DNA of 5,926 bases from Humisphaera sp. (GCA_025351525.1 JANXVV010000171.1:1-5926), one strand, 5' to 3'; positions 1-5,215 are shown, numbered from the stretch's first letter. The notes: generated by a model from the letters alone, not told the origin. Numbers and translations: made by a program.

Positions 1-29
1 GCCGCCTGACGTGTGGTTAACGCTGACAT
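1..29 (-). CDS. lexA: Probable LexA repressor, N-terminal fragment (gene leaves the window)
   Basis: Only the first nine codons are present, reading MSALTTRQA from an ATG at 29-27. The pattern M-x-A-L-T-x-R-Q matches the N-terminus of E. coli LexA (MKALTARQ) residue for residue, where it begins the winged-helix DNA-binding domain. LexA represses the SOS DNA-damage regulon and cleaves itself when activated RecA is present. The start is well fixed: AAGGAGG at 41-35 on the minus strand lies 5 nt before the ATG, and an extended -10 lies further upstream. The helix-turn-helix and the Ser/Lys protease domain are outside the window, so the call rests on eight residues plus the promoter layout. Another protein with a chance LTxRQ start is possible. 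Confidence 0.5.
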
Positions 30-34
30 CGCTT

Positions 35-41
35 CCTCCTT
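35..41 (-). promoter_or_regulatory. Shine-Dalgarno of the lexA-like gene
   Basis: The minus strand reads AAGGAGG followed by AAGCG and then ATG. This is a full-strength SD with 5-nt spacing. It is the main evidence that a real gene starts at 29 and continues out of the left edge. Confidence 0.85.
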
Positions 42-77
42 GAAGCAAAAACGCCCCAGTTTCATCGACCACAACCT

Positions 78-86
78 ATTGTACCA
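78..86 (-). promoter_or_regulatory. Extended -10 promoter of the lexA-like gene
   Basis: On the minus strand TGGTACAAT has an extended-10 TG, one spacer base and TACAAT, one mismatch from TATAAT. A start site about 7 nt downstream would give a leader of roughly 40 nt ahead of the SD and ATG. No convincing -35 hexamer sits 16-18 nt upstream, as is common for extended -10 promoters. Confidence 0.5.
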
Positions 87-88
87 TG

Positions 89-101
89 TCTGCTTTGCAG
101 A
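89..101. promoter_or_regulatory. Candidate operator: TCTGC-TTT-GCAGA dyad
   Basis: This perfect 5-bp inverted repeat with a 3-nt centre lies just upstream of the minus-strand extended -10, in the spacer between -35 and -10, where a repressor would block RNA polymerase. LexA genes are usually autoregulated, so it is a candidate SOS-type box. It does not match the E. coli consensus (CTG-N10-CAG); here the CTG/CAG spacing is 5. It also lies upstream of the divergent reductase unit. Confidence 0.3.
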
Positions 102-157
102 AGGTGTCACGCACCCCCTGTGGCACCCCGCGCGTTTGACAGCCTGGAGGTGATTGA

Positions 158-256
158 ATGCCGGTTTCTAACATACACCGTTCCCTTTTCTTCATCTCCT
201 CCGTACCCTGCTCCAAATGCAAATCAGAAAACTCAACGATTCAGACGTGTCCGTGA
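158..256 (+). CDS. Short upstream ORF (32 aa) overlapping the reductase start
   Basis: An ATG at 158 is preceded by GGAGGTGAT (146-154), nearly the full anti-SD complement, with GGAGG 7 nt from the ATG. The frame runs 32 codons to TGA at 254-256, covering the ATG of the reductase at 217 in another frame and ending 40 nt inside that gene. The reductase has no SD of its own, so translation of this ORF could affect its expression by coupling or interference. The peptide (start MPVSNIHRSLFF) contains CSKC but no family I recognise. A chance SD-like sequence remains possible. Confidence 0.35.
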   Translation: MPVSNIHRSLFFISSVPCSKCKSENSTIQTCP

Positions 257-1230
257 CCCCGGTGATTTTCGGCGCCTGGGCCATCGGCGGTTGGATGTGG
301 GGCGGGACGGAGGAGCAAGATGCGATTGCCGCCATCCACTCCAGCATGGATCACGGGGTGAACACGATCGACACGGCCCCGATCTATGGGATGGGTCTGA
401 GCGAGGAATTGGTTGGCAAAGCCATCGCGGGGCGGCGAGACAAAGTGATTCTCGCCACCAAATGCGGCATGCGGTGGAATGGTACGGAAGGGTCCGAACC
501 CTGGCCGCAGAAGGACAATGAGGGGAACGATGTCATCATCTACAAAAATGCGAAACCGGACAGCATCGCGTATGAATGCGAGCAGAGTTTGAAGCGGCTG
601 AAGGTGGACATGATCGACCTGTACCAGATCCACTGGCCGGACACTTCGACGGCGGTTGAAGATTCGATGGCGGCGATGGTCAAGCTGAAAGAGCAGGGAA
701 AAATCCGGGCGATCGGCGTGAGCAACTACGATGTGGCATGGATGACCGGGGCGCTCGCCGTCGCTCCGGTGGCGTGCCTACAACCGCCCTACAGCCTGAT
801 TCAACGGAAGATCGAAGCGGAGATCTTACCATTTTGCCGTCGGAAGAATCTCGGCGTGATCGTCTATTCACCACTCGAGCGCGGGCTGTTGGCGGGCGCG
901 GTCCCACCGGATCGGAAGTTCGCGGAAGGGGATCATCGGGCCACGCACAAATTCTTCTCCGTCGAGAATCGCAGGCGCGTGCTAACGGCATTGGAAAAAG
1001 TCAAACCGATCGCCGATCGCCACAAGGTGAGTCTCGCGCAGGTGGCGATCAACTGGACCGCAAATGAACCCGGCATCACCGCGGCAATCGTGGGCGCGCG
1101 AAATGCGGAACAGGCGAAGCACAATGCCGAGGCGATGAATTTTACATTGACCGCCGTTGAACGCGCCGAGATACGCGCGGCTTTTGATGAGCCTTCACGG
1201 GTGATGACCGCACCGGCGGCGGCGAAATAA
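217..1230 (+). CDS. Aldo/keto reductase, AKR11 (IolS/YhdN)-like
   Basis: A cytoplasmic NAD(P)H-dependent oxidoreductase of the aldo/keto reductase TIM-barrel superfamily, reducing carbonyl groups to alcohols; the substrate cannot be read from sequence. At 337 residues it has normal family length. The catalytic tetrad is intact: D52 and Y57 in DTAPIYG, K82 in ATKCG and H139 in QIHWPD. IGVSNY (166-171) and the C-terminal cofactor motif G293-A-R295...Q299...N303 are also present. Motif wording is closest to AKR11 proteins such as B. subtilis YhdN and IolS. The ATG at 217 is chosen because MQIRKLNDSDVSVTP aligns with the usual AKR N-terminus; an in-frame stop at 169-171 limits extension. There is no SD before it, but a short ORF with a strong SD overlaps it. 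A secreted hydrolase follows 46 nt downstream, probably on the same mRNA. Confidence 0.93.
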   Translation: MQIRKLNDSDVSVTPVIFGAWAIGGWMWGGTEEQDAIAAIHSSMDHGVNTIDTAPIYGMGLSEELVGKAIAGRRDKVILATKCGMRWNGTEGSEPWPQKDNEGNDVIIYKNAKPDSIAYECEQSLKRLKVDMIDLYQIHWPDTSTAVEDSMAAMVKLKEQGKIRAIGVSNYDVAWMTGALAVAPVACLQPPYSLIQRKIEAEILPFCRRKNLGVIVYSPLERGLLAGAVPPDRKFAEGDHRATHKFFSVENRRRVLTALEKVKPIADRHKVSLAQVAINWTANEPGITAAIVGARNAEQAKHNAEAMNFTLTAVERAEIRAAFDEPSRVMTAPAAAK

Positions 1231-1265
1231 AATGCGCCCTGAGAATTGGTGCCACGGTCCGCGCC

Positions 1266-1271
1266 AAGGAG
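1266..1271 (+). promoter_or_regulatory. Shine-Dalgarno that fixes the hydrolase start
   Basis: AAGGAG lies 5 nt before the ATG at 1277. It favours this start over the in-frame ATG at 1232, which has no SD and would put 15 extra polar residues before the signal peptide. Confidence 0.8.
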
Positions 1272-1276
1272 TTTAC

Positions 1277-2230
1277 ATGTCGCCGAAAATCCCCCTGCTT
1301 GCCTTGCTCCTCCTTCTCCTCCCTTCGACAAATGCTTTGGCTGTCGACGCTCCCACACCGCGCGCCCTGCCGGCCGCGCCGGAAGGGGTTGTCATCGAGC
1401 AAAACGTCTCGTATCTCGCGCCGGATCGGCTGGAAAAACTGGACCTGTATTACCCCGCCAACCGCCCGAAAAAAGCACTTTTTCCCGCCGTCGTCATCAT
1501 TCACGGTGGGGGCTGGAGCGGGGGAGAGAAAAGTGCCGGACGTGAGTTCAACATCGGCACGACTCTAGCCAAGGCGGGCTATGTCTGTGCGAGCGTCGAA
1601 TACATGAAGGAAAAGGGCAGGCGATGGCCGACCAATTTGTTCGACTGTAAAAATGCCGTGCGATTCTTACGCAGCAAGGCGGAACAATATCAGGTGGATG
1701 TCGATCACATCGGCGTCATCGGAGGTTCAGCGGGCGGGCATCTTTCGCTCATGGTCGCCTACACCTCTGCCATTAAAGAACTCGAGCCGGAATCGCCCTA
1801 TCCCGGTGTTTCCGACCGGGTACAGGCGTGCGTCGATCTGTACGGCGTCAGCGATTTACCGACTCGCCAAACGGTCGACAAGCAGGGCAACCCCACCGGT
1901 CCGGCGACTGGCGACGCCGGGCTTTTGACCGAGTCACGCGAGGCAAATCCGGCATTGTGGAAGCTCGCCTCACCGGTGACTCACATCTCTCAAAATTCTC
2001 CGCCCACGCTGATTCTGCACGGCTTGATCGATTCCACCGTGGACCGCGATCAGTCGAAAGAGCTGGATCGAAAGCTGACGGAAGCGGGCGTCGAACATCA
2101 GCTGATCTTGATTCCCGGCGTAGGTCACACATTCGATCTGCAGACTTGGAACCGCAAGCCCCTCCCGCAGGATTTGAGGCCGGTGGTTGTTGGGTTCTTC
2201 GACAAGCATTTGAAGGGGCCGTCGCATTGA
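1277..2230 (+). CDS. Secreted alpha/beta hydrolase (BD-FAE-like esterase)
   Basis: This 317-residue protein begins with a Sec signal peptide: a Lys near the start, a Leu-rich core (residues 7-15) and a probable signal peptidase I site after A20-L21-A22. The rest is an alpha/beta-hydrolase fold of the esterase/lipase type: oxyanion-hole motif HGGG (76-79), nucleophile S151 in GGSAGGH, probable acid D252 in HGLIDSTVD, and H284 in GVGHTF. The layout resembles the BD-FAE family (acetyl and feruloyl esterases acting on plant or algal polysaccharide side chains), so an ester substrate outside the cytoplasm is likely; this part is inference. It follows the aldo/keto reductase by 46 nt with its own strong SD, suggesting co-transcription. 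It ends only 14 nt from the stop of the convergent membrane-protein gene, with no terminator visible between them. Confidence 0.9.
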   Translation: MSPKIPLLALLLLLLPSTNALAVDAPTPRALPAAPEGVVIEQNVSYLAPDRLEKLDLYYPANRPKKALFPAVVIIHGGGWSGGEKSAGREFNIGTTLAKAGYVCASVEYMKEKGRRWPTNLFDCKNAVRFLRSKAEQYQVDVDHIGVIGGSAGGHLSLMVAYTSAIKELEPESPYPGVSDRVQACVDLYGVSDLPTRQTVDKQGNPTGPATGDAGLLTESREANPALWKLASPVTHISQNSPPTLILHGLIDSTVDRDQSKELDRKLTEAGVEHQLILIPGVGHTFDLQTWNRKPLPQDLRPVVVGFFDKHLKGPSH

Positions 2231-2244
2231 TGGAATGAGCCGCA

Positions 2245-2526
2245 TCACGGCGAAAATGGGCTTGTTGTCACGGGCCTTATTGGACGGGCCGGGATGGGCG
2301 GGGTCGGGGTATCTTCCACGGGCGGTTTTTTTCCGGTCCACAAATCCGGCGTCTCCATCAGCCGCGAAGACGTGTGCGTCGTCAGGCTGTCCGGGTCGTA
2401 GAGCGGATCGGGGGATTTGGTTTCGAGCATGACGCTGAGCGTGTACAGGCCAATGCCCAGCAGCGCGACGATCGTGAGAAACGTGCCGGCGGTTTGAGGG
2501 GAGATGCCATCTTCGGGTTCGAGCAT
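2245..2526 (-). CDS. Small single-pass membrane protein, unknown function
   Basis: This 93-residue protein matches no family I recognise. It has a short acidic N-terminus (E3, E5, D6), one hydrophobic segment at about residues 13-34 (TAGTFLTIVALLGIGLYTLSVML region), then a hydrophilic tail that turns proline-rich (about 71-93) with all the basic residues on that side. By the positive-inside rule the tail would be cytoplasmic, with weak support. The start chosen is the ATG at 2526, with AGAGGTG just upstream on the minus strand; a TTG five codons earlier is also open but would bury that SD. It lies downstream of the cobalamin adenosyltransferase on the same strand after a 96-nt hairpin-rich gap. 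The hydrophobic segment, SD and start make it a likely real gene. Confidence 0.6.
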   Translation of the reverse strand: MLEPEDGISPQTAGTFLTIVALLGIGLYTLSVMLETKSPDPLYDPDSLTTHTSSRLMETPDLWTGKKPPVEDTPTPPIPARPIRPVTTSPFSP

Positions 2527-2546
2527 AGTCACCTCTTTCAAATAGC

Positions 2547-2562
2547 CCCGCGTTTACGCGGG
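2547..2562. repeat. Hairpin CCCGCG-TTTA-CGCGGG
   Basis: A perfect 6-bp GC stem with a 4-nt loop lies between the adenosyltransferase and membrane-protein genes, about 20 nt upstream of the latter's ATG. On the transcribed (minus) strand no U-run follows, so it is not a typical intrinsic terminator. A second possible stem, GGTCG (2561-2565) with CGACC (2575-2579), shares bases 2561-2562 with it, so the two cannot form fully at once. Confidence 0.5.
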
Positions 2563-2590
2563 TCGATTCTTTTCCGACCGGATCGCGTTA

Positions 2591-2606
2591 CCGGCGCAAA
2601 CGCCGG
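2591..2606. repeat. Hairpin CCGGCG-CAAA-CGCCGG
   Basis: A second perfect 6-bp GC stem with a tetraloop starts 17 nt beyond the adenosyltransferase stop. It has the same size and loop length as the 2547-2562 hairpin and may stabilise the 3' end of the adenosyltransferase message or mark a processing site. There is no U-run after it on the minus strand. Confidence 0.5.
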
Positions 2607-2622
2607 GCCATATGGACACCGA

Positions 2623-3168
2623 TCACTTCGCTTTCTCCCACGGTATATCGGCCAACCCGGCGTTCCGGTTCACCCAGCGGGCCTGCACGAAAAGCCAATC
2701 GCTCAGTCGATTCAAATATGTCAACAGCATCGCCTGCACCGGGCGATCCAGCGAGAAATCCACCAGCAATCGCTCGGCCCGACGGCAGACCGTGCGGGCC
2801 ACATGCAATCGCGCGGCGGCCTCCGAACCACCGGGCAGAATGAATTGTCGTAACGGTTCCAAATCGCATTCAGCCGTGTCAATCTCCATTTCCAGGCGCG
2901 AAATAACCGAATCATCAAGTGCCGGCAACGTGGACGCCTTGCCCACTTCGGGGGTGGCGAGATGGGCACCTATCACAAACAGCTCATTCTGAATGTCCTG
3001 CAATTTCCGTTGCAACTCGATCGGCGCGGCCAACATCGCAAGGCCCATAAACGCATTGAGTTCATCGACGGTGCCATAGCATTCCAGGCGGGCATCGCAC
3101 TTGCGGACGCGATCGCCGCCGAATAGTCCGGTGGTGCCATCGTCGCCCGTGCGGGTGTAAATCTTCAT
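2623..3168 (-). CDS. pduO: PduO-type ATP:cob(I)alamin adenosyltransferase
   Basis: Transfers the 5'-deoxyadenosyl group of ATP to cob(I)alamin, making the coenzyme B12 used by enzymes such as methylmalonyl-CoA mutase; the family acts as a trimer in the cytoplasm. The 181-residue length is typical. Family signatures are intact: the N-terminal ATP-binding TRTGDDGTTGL (5-15), YGTVDELNA (31-39) with conserved D35, FILPGG (109-114), ARTVCRRAER (124-133) and YLNRLSDWLF (151-160). No SD precedes the ATG at 3168-3166; a weak -10-like GACAAT (minus strand, 3183-3178) ends 9 nt before it. It is read divergently from the FolD-family gene, with 126 nt between the start codons, and no cobalamin riboswitch can fit or be seen there. 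A small membrane-protein gene follows downstream. No B12-dependent enzyme lies in the window to name the client. Confidence 0.95.
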   Translation of the reverse strand: MKIYTRTGDDGTTGLFGGDRVRKCDARLECYGTVDELNAFMGLAMLAAPIELQRKLQDIQNELFVIGAHLATPEVGKASTLPALDDSVISRLEMEIDTAECDLEPLRQFILPGGSEAAARLHVARTVCRRAERLLVDFSLDRPVQAMLLTYLNRLSDWLFVQARWVNRNAGLADIPWEKAK

Positions 3169-3232
3169 CGGCGGATGATTGTCAAAGCGGCGCGCAGAAT
3201 CAAGCGTGGCGTTCCGCGCCTGACGTTTAGCG

Positions 3233-3256
3233 CCGTCCCGGAGGGACGGGATTTTT
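3233..3256 (+). terminator. Hairpin plus T-run between divergent genes
   Basis: CCGTCCC (3233-3239), loop GGA, and GGGACGG (3243-3249) form a 7-bp stem, followed by GA and five T residues (3252-3256). It has the form of a plus-strand intrinsic terminator. No plus-strand gene ends here, however: the folD promoter lies downstream, so this is not an attenuator of folD. It may stop plus-strand read-through antisense to the adenosyltransferase, or be a copy of a dispersed palindrome. Confidence 0.45.
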
Positions 3257-3280
3257 CGCTTGTGATTTCCGCGCCTTCCT

Positions 3281-3286
3281 TATAAT
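3281..3286 (+). promoter_or_regulatory. Consensus -10 of the folD-like gene, leaderless arrangement
   Basis: A perfect TATAAT ends 8 nt before the ATG at 3295. Transcription normally starts about 7 nt past the -10, so the mRNA would begin one or two bases before, or at, the start codon. The best -35 is TTGTGA at 3260-3265 (4 of 6 matches, 15-nt spacer). No SD is present, in keeping with leaderless translation. Confidence 0.6.
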
Positions 3287-3294
3287 CCGCCGGA

Positions 3295-4182
3295 ATGACA
3301 GCACGATTGATCGATGGAGCAGCTCTGGCGGCCCAGGCACGCCTGGGGGTGCAGGAGCGGGTGACGCAATTGGCGCGGGTTGGCCGCGCGGTGCAATTGA
3401 CGGCGATCCTGGTCGGTTCGACCCCGGCGGCGGAGGTGTATGCGGAAAACCAGTCCCGCACCAGCCACGCCGTTGGCATCGATTATCACCTCATCAAACT
3501 ACCGGCCACCGCAACCATGGATGACGTTCGCGCGGCCATCGAAAATCTGAATGACGATCCCGCCGTCACCGGCATCATGCTGCACCTGCCGCTGCCAAAG
3601 CAATTGGACGCCACGGTGTTGCAGCACGCGATTAATCCGGTGAAAGATGTCGAAGGCGTCTCCCCCGCGAACATCGGTTACGTCGTCTATGGCCATACCC
3701 TCATCGCCCCCTGCACGGCGTTGGCGGTGATCGAATTAATCAAATCCACCGGCGTCAATCTGTGCGGCCTCGAAGCGGTCGTCGTCGGCGCCAGCGAAAT
3801 CGCCGGCAAACCGATCTCACTGCTGCTGACCGAGCAGAAGGCCACCGTCACCCTCTGCCATATCGAAACGAAACATCTCATCGAACACACGCGGCGAGCG
3901 GAAGTGCTGGTGGTGGCCGTCGGCAAAGCGGGCCTGATCGGCGCGGATCATGTGAAGGAAGGGGCGATCGTCATCGACGTCGGCATCAACCGCATCACCC
4001 TACCGGACGGTACGAAAAAAACCGTCGGCGATGTGCAGTTTGAGGCGGTCAGCGAGAAAGCCGCCTATATCACACCCGTCCCCGGCGGAGTGGGGCCGAT
4101 GACGGTGGCGATGCTCCTGAAAAACACCCTTCGCAGCGCCGAGCTATTACTTCAACAGAATGACACAAATACCCCTACATAG
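3295..4182 (+). CDS. folD: FolD-family methylenetetrahydrofolate dehydrogenase-like protein with altered active site
   Basis: FolD normally oxidises 5,10-methylene-THF to methenyl-THF with NADP+ and hydrolyses that to 10-formyl-THF, supplying formyl groups for purines and initiator tRNA. The 295-residue length and two-domain order are typical: catalytic domain about 1-140, Rossmann domain about 145-270 with VVVGASEIAGKP (162-173), and the C-terminal signature ITPVPGGVGPMTVAML (259-274). Aligned by eye and without gaps in these blocks to E. coli FolD, Y49 is kept but the catalytic Lys (K54) is Q53, the conserved Gln (Q98) is H97 and the folate-binding Asp (D121) is E120. The usual CHS-R-T NADP loop reads C188-H-I-E191-T. 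It is therefore a FolD-family member whose cyclohydrolase activity is doubtful and whose cofactor may be NAD+; a true housekeeping FolD may lie elsewhere in the genome. The start is set by homology (RLIDGAALA) and a TATAAT 8 nt upstream; no SD. Confidence 0.85.
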   Translation: MTARLIDGAALAAQARLGVQERVTQLARVGRAVQLTAILVGSTPAAEVYAENQSRTSHAVGIDYHLIKLPATATMDDVRAAIENLNDDPAVTGIMLHLPLPKQLDATVLQHAINPVKDVEGVSPANIGYVVYGHTLIAPCTALAVIELIKSTGVNLCGLEAVVVGASEIAGKPISLLLTEQKATVTLCHIETKHLIEHTRRAEVLVVAVGKAGLIGADHVKEGAIVIDVGINRITLPDGTKKTVGDVQFEAVSEKAAYITPVPGGVGPMTVAMLLKNTLRSAELLLQQNDTNTPT

Positions 4183-4200
4183 CCCCCGGCACGCCGGGGG
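4183..4200. repeat. GC hairpin directly after the folD-like stop codon
   Basis: CCCCCGG-CACG-CCGGGGG begins at the base after the TAG. It is a 7-bp all-GC stem with a tetraloop, followed by AAACCCC rather than T residues, so it is not a canonical terminator. It could protect the mRNA 3' end or be a small dispersed palindromic unit. Confidence 0.5.
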
Positions 4201-4265
4201 AAACCCCAATCGTTCCGAAAATCGCATTGACTGATCGGTCGATTTACATCGCGCCGCTACAGATC

Positions 4266-4293
4266 CCCATGGAACAAGTTCCATGGGCTTTCT
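4266..4293 (+). terminator. Probable intrinsic terminator of the folD-like gene
   Basis: CCCATGGAA (4266-4274), tetraloop CAAG and TTCCATGGG (4279-4287) make a perfect 9-bp stem, followed by CTTTCT. The U-tract is short, so termination could be partial. On the minus strand the stem is followed by GATCTGT, which is poorer, so it more likely serves the plus-strand gene than the convergent phosphatase gene. Confidence 0.5.
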
Positions 4294-4307
4294 AATGTGA
4301 TCACATT
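4294..4307. repeat. Perfect 14-bp palindrome AATGTGATCACATT
   Basis: An exact, gapless palindrome lies between two convergent genes, 30 nt from the phosphatase stop. Its halves TGTGA/TCACA resemble CRP half-sites but without the 6-nt spacer of a CRP box. It lies far from any promoter seen here. It could be a protein-binding site or part of the terminator cluster. Confidence 0.4.
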
Positions 4308-4337
4308 TTCAATCGATCAGTAGCCTGAAACCGAGCA

Positions 4338-5171
4338 TCACGGATACATCCGAATCTCCCGCAATACCTCTGCCTGCGCCCCCCGCCCCGCCGCCACGAA
4401 CGGCACCTTCGCTCCCGCATAGTTCCTCAAATCAAACGGGAAAATCTCCCCGCCGTTCAAATCCGTAATCAATCCCCCCGCTTCCAGCACCAGGGCCGCC
4501 GGTGCCGCGATATCCCATAGTTTCCCGTTGATGGTGACTGCTCCGTGAGCAATCCCCGCCGCCACCTGCGTGGCTTCCAGCGCGGCCGATCCGATCATCC
4601 GCAGCTTCCAGCTCGTCTGCCCCAGCCAGCGAACCGCATAGCCCGGGCAGCGGCCGGCGGCATCAATGCAGTTGCTCGTCATCATCATGATCGATGCATC
4701 GCTCAACGGCGTGGTCAGCGCGTGCAACCTTCGATTGCCGACCCAACACCCCTCGCCCCGCGCGGCGTAATACATCAGATCGCGCGTGACATCGTACACG
4801 ATGCCCAGCACTGGATGGCCCGCATCCAGCAGGCCGATGCAGACGGCGAAGTTGGGGAATCCACCGATGAAATTGTTGGTGCCGTCGATCGGGTCGATCA
4901 CCCAAACCCTCGACCCGCGCACGGCCTGCTCGTTCGTGATGGCCGTCCCCAAATCGTTTTCCTCACCGATCACGCCATCATCGGCAAATCGACGGCGGAG
5001 GCTGGCAACGATAAATCTCTGCGCGGCGCGGTCCGCCTCAGTGACTGCTTCATCGGTGGTGGCGGCGTGGGTTTTGGTCAGCCGATCCACCTTGCCGAAA
5101 TGCTCCAGCACGATCTTCCCCGCGCCCCGAGCCACTTCGATCGCGTACTGCAAATCTTGATTCAAACTCAT
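4338..5171 (-). CDS. Inositol monophosphatase family protein (SuhB/HisN type)
   Basis: A Mg2+-dependent, Li+-sensitive-type phosphatase of 277 residues, normal for the family. Metal and catalytic residues are intact: E70 in GEE, motif A WVIDPIDGTNNF (90-101) with D93, D96 and T98, and motif B WDIAAPAALVLEAGG (219-233) with D220. Family members dephosphorylate inositol-1-phosphate, histidinol phosphate, fructose-1,6-bisphosphate or 3'-phosphoadenosine nucleotides; the sequence does not settle which, and no neighbouring pathway helps. The start is taken at the ATG 5171-5169 (MSLNQDLQYA), which fits the family N-terminus. A longer frame reaching 5252 would overlap the divergent miaE gene with 27 unrelated residues. 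No SD precedes the start; a weak -10-like TAGATT (minus strand, 5184-5179) ends 7 nt before it. Only 44 nt separate it from the divergent miaE start. Confidence 0.93.
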   Translation of the reverse strand: MSLNQDLQYAIEVARGAGKIVLEHFGKVDRLTKTHAATTDEAVTEADRAAQRFIVASLRRRFADDGVIGEENDLGTAITNEQAVRGSRVWVIDPIDGTNNFIGGFPNFAVCIGLLDAGHPVLGIVYDVTRDLMYYAARGEGCWVGNRRLHALTTPLSDASIMMMTSNCIDAAGRCPGYAVRWLGQTSWKLRMIGSAALEATQVAAGIAHGAVTINGKLWDIAAPAALVLEAGGLITDLNGGEIFPFDLRNYAGAKVPFVAAGRGAQAEVLREIRMYP

Positions 5172-5200
5172 GCGGGACAATCTATCGTTTTCACCAGGAT

Positions 5201-5209
5201 TGGTATACT
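5201..5209 (+). promoter_or_regulatory. Extended -10 of miaE, leaderless arrangement
   Basis: TGGTATACT has the extended-10 TG plus TATACT, one mismatch from consensus, and ends 6 nt before the miaE ATG at 5216. The transcript would start at or within a base of the A of the ATG, and no SD exists. No good -35 is seen, as expected for an extended -10. It has the same form as the lexA-like promoter (TGGTACAAT). Confidence 0.6.
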
Positions 5210-5215
5210 CCCGAT

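Noticed and set aside
136..141. Exact TTGACA, a possible -35 for the reductase unit
   Set aside because: No acceptable -10 lies 16-18 nt downstream (TGCCGG region), and the short ORF's SD starts only 5 nt after it. A TAACAT at 169-174 is 27 nt away, too far.
120..521. GTG-initiated 133-codon frame over the reductase start
   Set aside because: It is a shadow frame of the reductase with Arg/His-rich sequence and no SD; the short ORF at 158 has better initiation signals.
1232..1276. Upstream ATG at 1232 as the hydrolase start
   Set aside because: It has no SD and adds 15 polar residues before a clear Sec signal peptide. The ATG at 1277 has AAGGAG at ideal spacing.
3169..3294. Cobalamin riboswitch upstream of the adenosyltransferase
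   Set aside because: The gap is only 126 nt and shows no B12-box-like sequence or the branched fold; known cobalamin riboswitches usually need more space.
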